64,000 bases of DNA from Firmicutes bacterium UBA5493 (GTDB taxonomy: Bacteria > Bacillota > Limnochordia > Darwinibacteriales > Darwinibacteriaceae). The stretch lies in assembly GCA_002424045.1 (NCBI GenBank), contig DIPH01000002.1:10025-74024 (forward strand). The letters are read 5' to 3'. Shown piece by piece: positions 34,084 to 43,893 of the stretch; the first letter of the stretch is position 1; every line of letters starts with the position of its first letter. The translations under genes were made by a program, and so were the position numbers. Below the pieces are notes generated by a model. It saw only the letters and a program-made list of their open reading frames with translations. It made no database searches and was not told the origin of the DNA.

Positions 34084-35982
34084 ATGGTACGCAAAAAGAA
34101 ATGGGTACTGCTCGTTGCTGTTCTGGTCACAACGCTGTCTCTAGCAGGATGTTTAGGAGTCGGCCGTTATCGGTTACAGATTGGTGTGGTACCAGAGGGT
34201 TCGGGCGTGGTAGAACGTAGCCCGAATCAAAAGAACTATGAAAAGAACAAAGTTGTAAGTTTGAAAGCAGTCCCCGCAACGGGGTTTAGATTCAGCAAAT
34301 GGGAAGGAGATCTCACCGGCACTGATCCTTCCGAATCCGTGGTGATGAGTAAAGACCTGACCATTAAAGCAGTTTTTGCTCCCATCGATGAACTAACGCT
34401 AGAAGTGCGGCCTAACCCGGAAGGCGCAGGCGAAATCCGCATCAGCCCAGACCAACCCAGCTACCAATATGGGGACATAGTGGAACTTGAGGCTATCCCA
34501 GCTCCAAGTTGGGGATTCACCAACTGGACAGGATTAGATGAGCAGGGTCCAATAGCAACAGTTGAGATCACCGAGGACTTGGTGATAGAAGCAAATTTCG
34601 AAATCGTTACCGAAGCTTATGTAGAAGGGTATGTCACCGATGCCCAGGCTGGGCCGGCAATATCTGGTGCTGAAGTAGTCTTTAGCGGCCAGTCTGCCAC
34701 GACAACCAATGCTGATGGTTACTTTCATTTGATCGTTCCTGCAGGTCAGCTCGGTGACATCTTGGTCAGCAGACCCGATGGCGGAGCAACCCGCATACAG
34801 GGTGTTAATGTTGAGGCAGGTGAAACTGCCACTTACGGCCAAGTACCGGTGCGCAGGTCTTTCCACCCCGGTTGGTCAGCCACCCCACCGACAGTAGAGG
34901 TGAACATTGAACCAGGCCAGCTCCTCACGGGAGTTGAGGAAATCAACGTCAAACTGGAAAGTGATATGCCCCACTTTGCCATTTATCTTTACCTAAATGG
35001 CGATCAACGATCTCCACGAACAGGCCAAGAGTTCGATTCGGATGAGCTCTCTGTGTTAGTGAATACTCGCGATTATCCAAATGGCGAAGGAACGCTACGA
35101 ATTCTCGCTTACGATGATAACGAATATGCCGTTCTCTACGTACTACCAATCACCATTTTCAATCCTAAGCCTACGACAAACGTATTGCCAGGTGCCATTC
35201 CCTTCATTGGAATAACAGCTAAAACGTATAATGAAAACATTGGTTATTATTCCATTCCAAAGGACGAAAGTCTACTTCAATCTCAAAATACCTTTGGACA
35301 GGTAGAACCACAAGCGGCTCCTCCAGGTTGCATGCTAACAGTTGATGTGCTATGGATACCTGCAAGTGACGCAGATGGATACCTTGTTTACCGAAGTTTT
35401 GACGCACACACATACAACTTGATTGGTACCGTTCCCCAGACGGGTGGTGTTCTTTCTTTTGGTGATTTCAGCCCACAGCTTGAGGCAGCAAAGCAAACCT
35501 TTTATCGGGTTGTTCCCTATAACAGCCTGGGTGAAGGACCTAGAACAGAACGAGATGTAACGCCCCTACCGGCCATGGACATTTTCCTGGTATCGCCAGC
35601 AAATGGTACTACCGGTGTTGACCTCCAACCAACCTTTGAATGGGAGCATCAATCCTTAGACTTATTCCCCGAGGATGCACTTCGCCAGTACGTGTGGAGT
35701 CTGTTTGATGCAACAAGTTGGCTGGTTGACGAGGCTGTAGTAAATGATGAAACAACGTTGGAGTTGGATTGGCTCACCCTAGAACCAGGGCATGTCTACA
35801 CCTGGGATATTTACAACAGTCAAACTTACTATCCGTACTCTGACGATGGTGGCGGTTTTTCCGAGGCGATCTCTTATGGAGGTTGGCCTGATCCCAATAA
35901 CGCCAACAGGGGAGCAAACAATGGGGAGTTTATTTTCACGACAACCTTAGAAACCGATCAGAATGGAGGTGTTGAGCAATGA
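34084..35982 (+). CDS. surface lipoprotein with InlB-type repeats and carboxypeptidase-regulatory-like domain
   Basis: 632 residues. A lipoprotein signal peptide ends in LSLAGC (Cys23). Two InlB B-repeat-like/Flg_new-type modules follow (about residues 30-95 and 100-165), each with the pattern GxGxIxxSP, Y..GDxVxLxAxPAxxxxFxxW. Then comes a CarboxypepD-regulatory-like beta-sandwich (VEGYVTDAQAGPAISGAEVVF), and Ig/fibronectin-like segments toward the C-terminus. It is anchored on the outer face of the cell membrane and probably binds or displays something. It overlaps the subtilase gene by 4 bases (ATGA), so the two are translationally coupled. AAGGGGTG precedes ATG 34084. Confidence 0.82.
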   Translation: MVRKKKWVLLVAVLVTTLSLAGCLGVGRYRLQIGVVPEGSGVVERSPNQKNYEKNKVVSLKAVPATGFRFSKWEGDLTGTDPSESVVMSKDLTIKAVFAPIDELTLEVRPNPEGAGEIRISPDQPSYQYGDIVELEAIPAPSWGFTNWTGLDEQGPIATVEITEDLVIEANFEIVTEAYVEGYVTDAQAGPAISGAEVVFSGQSATTTNADGYFHLIVPAGQLGDILVSRPDGGATRIQGVNVEAGETATYGQVPVRRSFHPGWSATPPTVEVNIEPGQLLTGVEEINVKLESDMPHFAIYLYLNGDQRSPRTGQEFDSDELSVLVNTRDYPNGEGTLRILAYDDNEYAVLYVLPITIFNPKPTTNVLPGAIPFIGITAKTYNENIGYYSIPKDESLLQSQNTFGQVEPQAAPPGCMLTVDVLWIPASDADGYLVYRSFDAHTYNLIGTVPQTGGVLSFGDFSPQLEAAKQTFYRVVPYNSLGEGPRTERDVTPLPAMDIFLVSPANGTTGVDLQPTFEWEHQSLDLFPEDALRQYVWSLFDATSWLVDEAVVNDETTLELDWLTLEPGHVYTWDIYNSQTYYPYSDDGGGFSEAISYGGWPDPNNANRGANNGEFIFTTTLETDQNGGVEQ

Positions 35983-37538
35983 GACGGATTTCCTATGTAT
36001 GGCTTGTTGCTGGACTGGTCGTCGTTTCCTTAATGACTGGGTGCCTATCGCCAAGCTTTGTTAGCAAGTCTTCTCCAAAGCTAATCTCTGCTCGAGATAT
36101 GGTGGATTACGCGAGTCTCGATTACAAACAGGGCGAAGTCTTGGTGAAAGCCAATTTCGGAGTTGATTTGACGAAGACTCTGGCTCAAGAAGGTAGTGAA
36201 ATCCTATATCAATGGCCCGAGCTAGGCTGGGTTGTAGCTACCGTACCAACCGGTGAAACCGAAATATCACTGATCCAGAAACTCAAGGCTTATCCAGAAG
36301 TCCTTCTGGTTGAACCAAATATGCTCTATACGCTGCCGGAGCCTCCATTGGATATGGATGTGCGTGATACGGATGTGCGTCAGTTACAGTCGGGTGAAGA
36401 AGAAGAGCACGAAATCGATCTATTCCGACAATGGGGTCTCAGGGATATCAATGCAGAGGCAGCTTGGGCGATTACTACAGGTTCGCCAGATGTAATTGTG
36501 GCCATTGTTGACACAGGCGTGCAGGTAAATCACCCGGAATTTGCTGATAAAGAGTTTGTCGATCCCTTTGATGCTTGTGTATACGACCCAACGAATCCAG
36601 AGGAAGATGATCACGGTCATGGAACCCACGTCGCGGGTATTGCAGCAGACGATGGACGTGGTGGTAAGATCGCAGGCGTAGCTTGGGACAGCCCCATTAT
36701 GCCAATCCGCGTTATGGATAATGCGGGCTCCATTTACACCCAGTATCTTGTTGAGGCCATGGTCTACCTAGGAGACTATGCCGAGGCTAATCCAAGTAAG
36801 AGAATTGTGGCCAATATGAGTATTGGCGGGCGTGGCTACAGTTTTGCCTTTAAGGATGCCATTGATTACGCAGCTGAACAGGGCGTACTACTAGTCACCT
36901 CTGCAGGCAACGACTATAAGCGGGTTCTCTCCTATCCATCCGCTTATAATGGAGTCGTCAGCGTTGCAGCCTCCACGCCCCACGGTGTCAAGTCTGACTT
37001 TTCCACAACTGGGTGGTGGAACTCTGTGGCAGCTCCTGGTGTGCGCATCTATTCGACGGTAAACAACAGTGACTATGTTGAAATGCAAGGAACTTCCATG
37101 GCTTCACCCTTTGTGACTGGTGCGGTAGCATTGCTGCTTTCAGAATATCGCGATCTGACTCCGACCCAAATCAAGAATCAGTTGGAACAGACTGCTCGTG
37201 GCAATCGGTTTAGCGAGGATCTGGGTTATGGCATCATCGACGTGGAAGCAATGCTTGGTGAGTTAAGTCCAATGGCTTACGGGGGCTTACGTGTGGAAAC
37301 CGATTTAGGTCAGATGGACCTTGGTACCGGCGTCATCACCATTTACAACCGGGCAGGCGAACTCATCGCATATGGTTCGACAGGCGAAGACGGAGCCCAT
37401 ATTTTCTCAGCTTTGCTACCTGGCGAATATACGGTTGCCTTGACCTACTACGACATATCTGAAGAGAAGTATGTGGTCAAATCACAGCAGGCAACGGTGA
37501 CGAGAGGTCAACCCGATACACCCGTGAAATTCGAGTAA
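35979..37538 (+). CDS. S8 subtilisin-like lipoprotein protease
   Basis: 519 residues. The lipobox LMTGC places Cys22 as the lipidated residue. An N-terminal inhibitor-type propeptide (about 45-120) is followed by the S8 catalytic domain with Asp178 (AIVDTGVQVNH), His214 (GHGTHVAG), Asn311 (TSAGND) and Ser373 (GTSMASP). A C-terminal beta domain of about 90 residues (430-519) resembles carboxypeptidase-regulatory or Ig folds. It acts on the cell surface. It is co-transcribed with the lipoprotein upstream, which may be its partner or substrate. It fits extracellular protein use by the organism. Confidence 0.93.
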   Translation: MRRISYVWLVAGLVVVSLMTGCLSPSFVSKSSPKLISARDMVDYASLDYKQGEVLVKANFGVDLTKTLAQEGSEILYQWPELGWVVATVPTGETEISLIQKLKAYPEVLLVEPNMLYTLPEPPLDMDVRDTDVRQLQSGEEEEHEIDLFRQWGLRDINAEAAWAITTGSPDVIVAIVDTGVQVNHPEFADKEFVDPFDACVYDPTNPEEDDHGHGTHVAGIAADDGRGGKIAGVAWDSPIMPIRVMDNAGSIYTQYLVEAMVYLGDYAEANPSKRIVANMSIGGRGYSFAFKDAIDYAAEQGVLLVTSAGNDYKRVLSYPSAYNGVVSVAASTPHGVKSDFSTTGWWNSVAAPGVRIYSTVNNSDYVEMQGTSMASPFVTGAVALLLSEYRDLTPTQIKNQLEQTARGNRFSEDLGYGIIDVEAMLGELSPMAYGGLRVETDLGQMDLGTGVITIYNRAGELIAYGSTGEDGAHIFSALLPGEYTVALTYYDISEEKYVVKSQQATVTRGQPDTPVKFE

Positions 37539-37553
37539 AATAACAGAGATAAC

Positions 37554-37594
37554 AAGGACCCTGTCGTTTTAATTCATCAAACGGTAGGGTCCTT
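37554..37594 (+). terminator. terminator of the lipoprotein-subtilase operon
   Basis: AAGGACCCT / AGGGTCCTT outer stem continued by GTCGTTT / AAACGGT, 15 bases after the subtilase stop. Confidence 0.8.
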
Positions 37595-37631
37595 ACACAT
37601 GGCTAAAAGGCACCAGCACAGACATAACGTT

Positions 37632-38420
37632 CTATAGTTGAGAGACCGCTAACACCTCTCGCGCGGGTCTGCGGTCCCCAGTGCAGGAGATGCGCCGCGG
37701 TGCTTCTAAGAAGGTCAGCTTAAAGCCCAGATCGGAATAGAGCTCTACGATCCGATCTGTTGCTTGATTGGAGGCTACTACAGGGCCTGGATGCTTCACT
37801 AACCACTCTGCAAGACGCACTTGGTCTTCCCAAGTAAATCCTCCCTTGGCGTATTGCGTAAACTCTACATCATAAGGAGGATCAGCATACACAAAGTCAT
37901 CGTCCATCAGTTTAAGATCTTCGAAGTCACCTGTCTCAAACTGCCACTCTTTTAGGAGAGGCTGATAGTCACGAAAGTCGCGGGTGTAATTGATGGTTTT
38001 ATAGCGCCCAAAAGGTACATTGAACTCGCCTTTTCTATTGAAACGACATAACCCGTTATAACCCGTGCGGTTCAAGTAATAGAAGAGTTCGGCCCCTGCT
38101 TGGCTCTTCGCACCCTGGGTTTTGATTAGCTTATTGAACTGGGTCCGGGAACGGTAGTAAAAGTCCCTGTCGTTCACCATGTCCATAGAGATGACTAGAC
38201 CCCTCTGGAGCCACTCATAGAAGTTAAGCAAATGTGGGTTAATGTCATTGAGCAGAGCCGATTTTGGCGCTAAGCCTAGCGCTACACCGAGCCCTCCGCA
38301 GAAAGGTTCGACTAATCGGCGGTTACTGAAAGGTTCCCATAGAGTGCTCATGTAGGAGATGAGCCAACGCTTCCCTCCCGCCCATTTGAGGGGTGGATTG
38401 AGTCTTGTTACGATTGCCAC
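37632..38420 (-). CDS. Dam/DpnM-type adenine-N6 DNA methyltransferase
   Basis: 262 residues from GTG 38420 with a G-rich site upstream. Class D12 motifs: PPLKWAGGKRWL and FCGGLGVALGL (AdoMet binding) and VYADPPYD (catalytic DPPY). It methylates adenine, probably in GATC or a similar short site. No restriction endonuclease or second methylase is adjacent, so it is either an orphan regulatory methylase or separated from its partner. It is followed upstream on the same strand by an SDR gene (12-base gap). The recognition site cannot be read from sequence. Confidence 0.9.
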   Translation of the reverse strand: MAIVTRLNPPLKWAGGKRWLISYMSTLWEPFSNRRLVEPFCGGLGVALGLAPKSALLNDINPHLLNFYEWLQRGLVISMDMVNDRDFYYRSRTQFNKLIKTQGAKSQAGAELFYYLNRTGYNGLCRFNRKGEFNVPFGRYKTINYTRDFRDYQPLLKEWQFETGDFEDLKLMDDDFVYADPPYDVEFTQYAKGGFTWEDQVRLAEWLVKHPGPVVASNQATDRIVELYSDLGFKLTFLEAPRRISCTGDRRPAREVLAVSQL

Positions 38421-38432
38421 GTATAAACCCCC

Positions 38433-39239
38433 TCATTTGCGGTTAAATATCGTGCAAGCCATGCGATCACCGATGCGAGGAAATAAAGTATAGAGCCGGG
38501 AACCGACTTCCATCAGCGGAGGCAGGTTGATTTCTCTCCTGTTTGTCAACATGTTATCCACGATTTTTTTGGCAACATCTGTTGGGTCCAGCACCCAGTG
38601 GTTCAGCTTGGCGAGGTATGATCCATCCTGGTCCGCCTTATCGAAAAACTCTGTTTTGATGGGCCCCGGATTCACTGTGGTAACATTAATTCCGAAGGGC
38701 TTTAATTCCAAACGTAAGGCATTGGAGTAACCCCGCACAGCAAATTTCGTCCCTGCATAAACAGCCGATTTCGGCGTCGCCATCTTTCCAGCCTGGGAGG
38801 AGATGTTGATAATATGACCGGTGCCTCGCTTCTTCATCTCCAGGGCCACCTTTTGAGAGATCTGGATCAGACCAAGGACATTGACACGAAACATTTCCTC
38901 CGTGACATCCGGGGGCGTGTCCAGAGCCGGTTCAAATAAACCAAATCCCGCGCTGTTAACCAGGACATCGATCTTTCCCCCCGCCTCTCCGATGACCCGA
39001 TTCAACACCTTCGAAATCTGCATGCGATTGCCCACATCTAGCACATAGGCAAAGGCATCACGCCCTGAGAGCTCCGTGCACCTTTCTCTCACTGCCATGA
39101 GGCGGTCTTCTCGCCTGGCAGCCACAAGTACAATGGCCCCTTGCCTTGCAGCCTCATAGGCCACCTGCTCGCCAAGTCCCCCCGAAGCGCCTGTAATGAA
39201 TACTCTTTTGTTCTTTAGTCGCTCATCGAAACCGCTCAT
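38433..39239 (-). CDS. short-chain dehydrogenase/reductase (SDR, classical)
   Basis: About 268 residues from ATG 39239, which has GGTGG 4-5 bases upstream; an ATG at 39260 would add 7 residues. TGASGGLG (cofactor binding), NSAG, the serine in INISSQAG and YAGTK (YxxxK) are all present. An arginine pair after the first beta-strand (ARRED) suggests NADP(H). It is similar to DltE/YqjQ-like SDRs of unknown substrate. Confidence 0.88.
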   Translation of the reverse strand: MSGFDERLKNKRVFITGASGGLGEQVAYEAARQGAIVLVAARREDRLMAVRERCTELSGRDAFAYVLDVGNRMQISKVLNRVIGEAGGKIDVLVNSAGFGLFEPALDTPPDVTEEMFRVNVLGLIQISQKVALEMKKRGTGHIINISSQAGKMATPKSAVYAGTKFAVRGYSNALRLELKPFGINVTTVNPGPIKTEFFDKADQDGSYLAKLNHWVLDPTDVAKKIVDNMLTNRREINLPPLMEVGSRLYTLFPRIGDRMACTIFNRK

Positions 39240-39279
39240 GGTACCACCAATCTTTTCCATCTTCTACTGAATTGTCCAC

Positions 39280-40521
39280 TCAAAACTGTAGCTGCCTTTC
39301 TCCCCCATACTTCTCCGCGATTTTTACCAGGGTGGCGACACAGTCATCCATAGCTTGCACACAGGCGTATTCCATCTTGGAATGGTGATTATGACTACCA
39401 GTTCCAAGGTTCGGGCAAGGAAGTCCCATAAAGGAAAGTCGAGCTCCATCTGTACCGCCCCGCACAGGGATGCTGTGGGGGTCACCGCCCACTTCGCGCA
39501 CAGCCTCATAAGCAGTGTCAATGAGGTGCCAATGTGGTTTGATTTGTTCCGACATATTGGCATAGCTATCCACGATTTCGTAAGCTACCGTACCTTCTCC
39601 ATAGCTCTCATTCAACCACTTAGCCACTCGTTTCAGGCGATCTTTCTTCCCCTGAAACTTGGCCCTATCATGATCCCGCACTATATAGGTAAGAGCTGCT
39701 TTTTCCACACTCCCCTGCAAATCGATGAGATGATAAAATCCTTCGTAACCTTCGGTGTGTTCTGGCCTTTCCGCGGCAGGTAATAAGCCATGGAACTCCA
39801 TCGCTATTAGGGATGCATTTTTCATTTTATTCTTTGCAGTTCCCGGATGAATGTTTTCGCCCTTAATGGTGATGGTAGCGGTGGCGGCGTTGAACGTTTC
39901 ATATTCTACCTCGCCGAATCCTCCCCCGTCTACCGTATACGCAAAATCGGCTCCGAAGCGCTCTACATCAAAAAGGTTCGCGCCCCGGCCAATCTCCTCA
40001 TCGGGGGTAAATCCAATCTTGATCGTTCCATGTTTGATTTCTGGATCCGTCAACAGGGCCTCGGCCATGGTGAGGATCTCTGCGATTCCTGCCCTATTAT
40101 CAGCCCCTAGAAGGGTTGTACCATCGGTGACAACCAAATCCTTACCCACATAGTTCCTTAAGGAGTCGTACTCATCTGGACTTAAGACGATATCTTCTTC
40201 TGGATTAAGCACAATGTCCTCACCATCGTAGTTCTCGATAACCCGTGCTTTAATATTTTGGAAAGGGACATCCCGGACCACATCCATGTGGGCAATAAAC
40301 CCAATGACTGGGCCCCTCCAGTCTTCTATATTCGCTTCTATGGTGCCAAAGACATAGCCATTTTCGTCCATATTGGCATCCTTAATCCCAAGGTCCAGCA
40401 TTTCTTGGACCAAGGCGCGTCCAAAGTCTAACTGTTCTGGCGTGCTCGGACAGGTCGTACTCGTGCCATCGGATGCGGCTTCAAACTTTGTGTACTTGAG
40501 AAGCCTTTCATATGCCTTCAT
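39280..40521 (-). CDS. pepT: peptidase T (M20B tripeptidase)
   Basis: 413 residues. A zinc aminopeptidase cleaving the N-terminal residue from tripeptides in the cytoplasm. The motifs GFIAHMDVV, TLLGADNRAGIAE, FTPDEEIGRG, YTVDGGG and the C-terminal PVRGGTDGARLSFMG and GSHNHHSKMEY are all present, as in typical PepT. It is transcribed away from mutY. It supports use of peptides taken up by transporters such as the one at 55.4-62.5 kb. Confidence 0.95.
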   Translation of the reverse strand: MKAYERLLKYTKFEAASDGTSTTCPSTPEQLDFGRALVQEMLDLGIKDANMDENGYVFGTIEANIEDWRGPVIGFIAHMDVVRDVPFQNIKARVIENYDGEDIVLNPEEDIVLSPDEYDSLRNYVGKDLVVTDGTTLLGADNRAGIAEILTMAEALLTDPEIKHGTIKIGFTPDEEIGRGANLFDVERFGADFAYTVDGGGFGEVEYETFNAATATITIKGENIHPGTAKNKMKNASLIAMEFHGLLPAAERPEHTEGYEGFYHLIDLQGSVEKAALTYIVRDHDRAKFQGKKDRLKRVAKWLNESYGEGTVAYEIVDSYANMSEQIKPHWHLIDTAYEAVREVGGDPHSIPVRGGTDGARLSFMGLPCPNLGTGSHNHHSKMEYACVQAMDDCVATLVKIAEKYGGERQLQF

Positions 40522-40693
40522 TTCTCTGCCTCCTCGTTGTGTTCCCCTTCGCTTCCTTTTTTAGGATAGAAAGGGATGTTGAGCTTAAAAGCACACTGTA
40601 CGTTCTCTAGATCCTATGATATTTCTTTCTACGAAGAGGAGTCAGTCCGCTAGTACAGAAACTTTATGCACATGGGAAGGGAGAAATGTAACA

Positions 40694-41752
40694 GTGACTT
40701 TAGCCCAGATACTTCTGGAGTGGTATGACCTACGCGGGCGTGACTTGCCGTGGCGAAGGAACCCCACCTCTTATTCAACATTAGTCTCGGAGATCATGCT
40801 ACAACAAACCAGAGTAGAAGCGGTGCTTCCGCTCTATGAGAGATTCATGGGGCGTTTTCCTTCCATACAAGTCTTGGCTGCCGCATCTCAAGACGAGGTA
40901 CTCACCTATTGGCAGGGGCTGGGTTATTATTCGCGCGCTCGACGACTGCATCAGGCGGCTCAGATTATTGTGGCCGAACATGATGGCTCGATTCCCCATA
41001 ATAAAGAGACCCTTCGATCTCTGCCAGGCATTGGAGATTACACCTGTGGAGCCATGTTAAGCATCGCTTTCGGGAAGCCTGAGATAGCTATTGATGGTAA
41101 CCTCCTTAGGATCGGCGCCCGCCTCTTTCTCATTCAAGATCCGATTAATCGCATGAAAATAAAAGCTCAGATTCAAGCGAAATTTAAGGAACTTGTGCCA
41201 ACGGAACGTCCCGGTGATTTCAACCAAGCTCTCATGGACTTAGGATCTGCAATCTGTCTTCCCAAAAATCCTCGTTGCGAGGAGTGCCCCATTTCCCACC
41301 ACTGCCAGGCATATTTTAAGGGCGCGGTCTTAGCCCTTCCCATTAAGGATGCACCGAAGCCACCTGTGCCGGTTCAGGTTAGACTTTACCTTGTGGAGTC
41401 CCAGGGTGCGATTCTTTTCCGCAAACGCGAATTTGGCGGTTTTCTGCAGGGCATGTGGGAACTTCCCTGGTGCGAAATTCCCTCCCAGATCTCTAGAACC
41501 GCCCTTAAGGTGGCCGAAGAGCACAATTGGCTTTCCCCCAAGTTAGAGCCATGCGATCCCTTAGAAATCTACGAAATGGAATATGTCTTTTCTCATAGGC
41601 ATTGGTTTATGACCATTTTCCACTATAACGTGACTGATCAGTTCTACACCCCAAAGGAAAAAGACACTCTCTACCTATGGCAGCCTATAGATGCGATCGA
41701 TGAGATTGCACTTCCTACAGTATTCAAAAAGGCGCTGAAGATGCGCCCATAA
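40694..41752 (+). CDS. mutY: A/G-specific adenine glycosylase
   Basis: 352 residues from GTG 40694, about 8 bases after GGGAAGGGAG; the frame can be opened at 40616 but those 26 residues are not family-like. It removes adenine mispaired with 8-oxoguanine. EIMLQQTRVEAV carries the catalytic Glu, LPGIGDYT is the helix-hairpin-helix, IAIDGN carries the catalytic Asp, and CLPKNPRCEECPISHHC is the C-x6-C-x2-C-x5-C iron-sulfur loop. A Nudix-like 8-oxoG recognition domain fills the C-terminal part. Confidence 0.94.
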   Translation: MTLAQILLEWYDLRGRDLPWRRNPTSYSTLVSEIMLQQTRVEAVLPLYERFMGRFPSIQVLAAASQDEVLTYWQGLGYYSRARRLHQAAQIIVAEHDGSIPHNKETLRSLPGIGDYTCGAMLSIAFGKPEIAIDGNLLRIGARLFLIQDPINRMKIKAQIQAKFKELVPTERPGDFNQALMDLGSAICLPKNPRCEECPISHHCQAYFKGAVLALPIKDAPKPPVPVQVRLYLVESQGAILFRKREFGGFLQGMWELPWCEIPSQISRTALKVAEEHNWLSPKLEPCDPLEIYEMEYVFSHRHWFMTIFHYNVTDQFYTPKEKDTLYLWQPIDAIDEIALPTVFKKALKMRP

Positions 41753-41765
41753 TTCAGCTTTGTGC

Positions 41766-42521
41766 TTATAACTCTCGCCCTTGCCAGTTTTGAAGGGCTG
41801 CTCTGATGGAACGGCTCATTTCACGAGCAAACTCGCTCCCAGTCTTGCGTGCGTACATGAATTGCCCCATGTTCTTAGCTCCAAACTTATTGTTGTGTGA
41901 AAAGCCCTCTTCTAGACCAACGAACATCTTCTGCAAATCCTCATCACTTAGGTTCCTGTATTTTTCGCTATGTACAATATATTCTTCTGCAAAGCGATCC
42001 CGAAACTTGGGGCTGTAATCATCGGGATAGTAACCAAGCGTTAACATCGCTGCCGGAAAGACATAGTCAGGCAACTGCAGAAGCTCCCGATGGGTCTCGT
42101 AGTTTTCCATGATGTCGCCAATATAACAGGTCCCCATTCCTAAGCTCTCCGCAGCTAGAACCGCTGTCTGGGCTGCGACTATGGCATCGTCCATAGCCAA
42201 GAAGAGATCACCTACATCAGGCTCCCGCAGCTGGGCCACATCCGACATCCGGTAGTAATCAAACCAGCGTTGATAGTCAGCCAAAAAGACTAAGAGCAGT
42301 GGAGCCCGGGCAATGAAAGGTTGGTTGTCACAGGTCTTGCTCAACTTTTCCTTCATAGCTTGGTCCTTGATTGTGAGCACAGAGTAAAGCATCATGTTTC
42401 CGGCTGTAGGGGCGCGCAATGTCGCCTCTAACACAGTCTTTAGATGCTCGTCGCTAATTGGAGTATCCTTATAGCGCCGTAAAGATGTTCGATTGTGGAT
42501 TGTCTTTAAAACTGGATTCAA
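41766..42521 (-). CDS. nitroreductase-family FMN protein
   Basis: About 251 residues from TTG 42521, which has AAGGGAG 8 bases upstream and gives the usual nitroreductase N-terminus (VLKTIHNRTSLRRYKD). RAPTAGNM is the FMN-binding motif and AAESLGMGTCYIG is conserved. A C-terminal extension after about residue 190 (FAEEYIVHSEKY, and onward) is longer than in minimal members. It likely reduces quinones or nitro compounds with NAD(P)H. Convergent with mutY (13-base gap) without an evident terminator between them. Confidence 0.88.
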   Translation of the reverse strand: MNPVLKTIHNRTSLRRYKDTPISDEHLKTVLEATLRAPTAGNMMLYSVLTIKDQAMKEKLSKTCDNQPFIARAPLLLVFLADYQRWFDYYRMSDVAQLREPDVGDLFLAMDDAIVAAQTAVLAAESLGMGTCYIGDIMENYETHRELLQLPDYVFPAAMLTLGYYPDDYSPKFRDRFAEEYIVHSEKYRNLSDEDLQKMFVGLEEGFSHNNKFGAKNMGQFMYARKTGSEFAREMSRSIRAALQNWQGREL

Positions 42522-42660
42522 ACCATCAACTCCCTTAAGCTGGATTAGGCGAAAGTCCACAAACAAGCCCGCGGCATGCAGTTGCTCATATATTCGACAA
42601 GAGTAACGAAATTCCTAGTCCCAAAAACCGTCCACTGCGAATCGACTCCCCCTTTCAACA

Positions 42661-42702
42661 AAAAAGGGAGGGTGGCAACCCTTGACTGGGTTGCCACCCT
42701 CC
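42661..42702 (-). terminator. strong terminator of the SLH protein gene
   Basis: A perfect 15-bp stem (GGAGGGTGGCAACCC / GGGTTGCCACCCTCC) is followed on the minus strand by a T run. Confidence 0.92.
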
Positions 42703-42718
42703 TTACAATGCTGATGCT

Positions 42719-43798
42719 TTAGTTCTCTGACCCTCCATATGTTTCAAAGATCCGCACGGCCGCGGCCACTGCTTGTTCACGGGTAGAGAACGCTTTGGGT
42801 GCAAATTCATTATTCCCAACATCATCTAGAAAGCTGTGCTTTGCCACAAATTTTACGTTCGTCACAAAGTAAGGGGCAATGTCCTTTTCGTCTGAAAAAA
42901 CCGGTGCTCCCACAACAGACATATCAGCGTCAGGGTTTATGGTTTCTACTGCCCGGTAGAGCATGGCGGCCATCTGCTCCCTGTTAATCAACACTTCCGG
43001 GGCAAATTTGTTGTTTCCTATACCAACCACAATACCTAGTTCATGTGCTTTCAATATCTCAGGATTGGCTGTGTCTGTGAAGGTTGAGGCTGGGGCTGCC
43101 TCGGCGTGATTTCCTGTGTACAACTCGTACATGTGGACTGCTAGCTCCGCAAATTCCTCTCGAGTGATGAATCCGCCCACATCATCCTTGATTTTCTCAG
43201 TAATAAACCCATAGCCAACAGCCTTATCAAGATCCTCTATGGCCCAATCTGATGCACCGCGATATGCCGCGGCATTACCGATAGTAACCAGGTTGGAATA
43301 GTCCGATTGCACTTCTTTGTCGATGAAGTTGTTGATATAGCCCCAGGACGAATAGAAATAGGCTCGAAACGAGTAAACTTCTGCCTCTACGTTGATACCG
43401 CCTTCGGCATCTTCCTCTTCGTAGGGGTAATACCTGTAGGGGTTCCCCCCTAGCATATCGCCCACTGTCAATTCTGTAATGGTGTACATGGAAGGGGCCT
43501 CATTCCAATCATACTCTCCATGCTTGGACTCGAAGCGTACACTGACAGGCAGACAATTTGCACCTGGATAGTAGTGAAAATCCTCGCTCAGATTGTCGTA
43601 GATCGATCGAACAGTCTCGGGCACGTCCACCGTAATAGCAAAATAGGGCCAGTTGTTCTGATCCACCTTAAGCTCCACAGTCAGGTTTTCAGGGGCATCA
43701 AGTGTAAAAGGAGCTGAATCTGCCTCCACACTTCCATAAGGCAACAAACTAATGCTTACTAATAGTACGAGTGTAAAAGCCCAAATTTTTGATCGCAT
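42719..43798 (-). CDS. secreted protein with three S-layer-homology domains
   Basis: 359 residues with a signal peptide (about 1-26, ending SVEADS). A unique N-terminal beta-rich domain (about 30-175, rich in Tyr, Asp and Glu) is followed by three SLH motifs (about 190-235, 240-290, 295-355) with the pattern WAIEDL, GFITREEFAELAV and FAP...REQ. SLH triplets bind secondary cell-wall polymers, so the protein is on the cell surface. The N-terminal domain is not one I recognise. This supports a Gram-positive-type wall with an S-layer. Confidence 0.88.
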   Translation of the reverse strand: MRSKIWAFTLVLLVSISLLPYGSVEADSAPFTLDAPENLTVELKVDQNNWPYFAITVDVPETVRSIYDNLSEDFHYYPGANCLPVSVRFESKHGEYDWNEAPSMYTITELTVGDMLGGNPYRYYPYEEEDAEGGINVEAEVYSFRAYFYSSWGYINNFIDKEVQSDYSNLVTIGNAAAYRGASDWAIEDLDKAVGYGFITEKIKDDVGGFITREEFAELAVHMYELYTGNHAEAAPASTFTDTANPEILKAHELGIVVGIGNNKFAPEVLINREQMAAMLYRAVETINPDADMSVVGAPVFSDEKDIAPYFVTNVKFVAKHSFLDDVGNNEFAPKAFSTREQAVAAAVRIFETYGGSEN

Positions 43799-43893
43799 AA
43801 CCTCGCCTCCAAGTTCAATGCGTTTTCAACGATACTATCAGAAAGAAGGAGATTCTTGTTTCAAAAGCTATCAACCTTTTTGCAGAAAACAGT

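Noticed and set aside
37632..38420. Restriction-modification system around the Dam-type methylase.
   Set aside because: Neighbours are an SDR oxidoreductase and the subtilase operon; no endonuclease or specificity gene was found.
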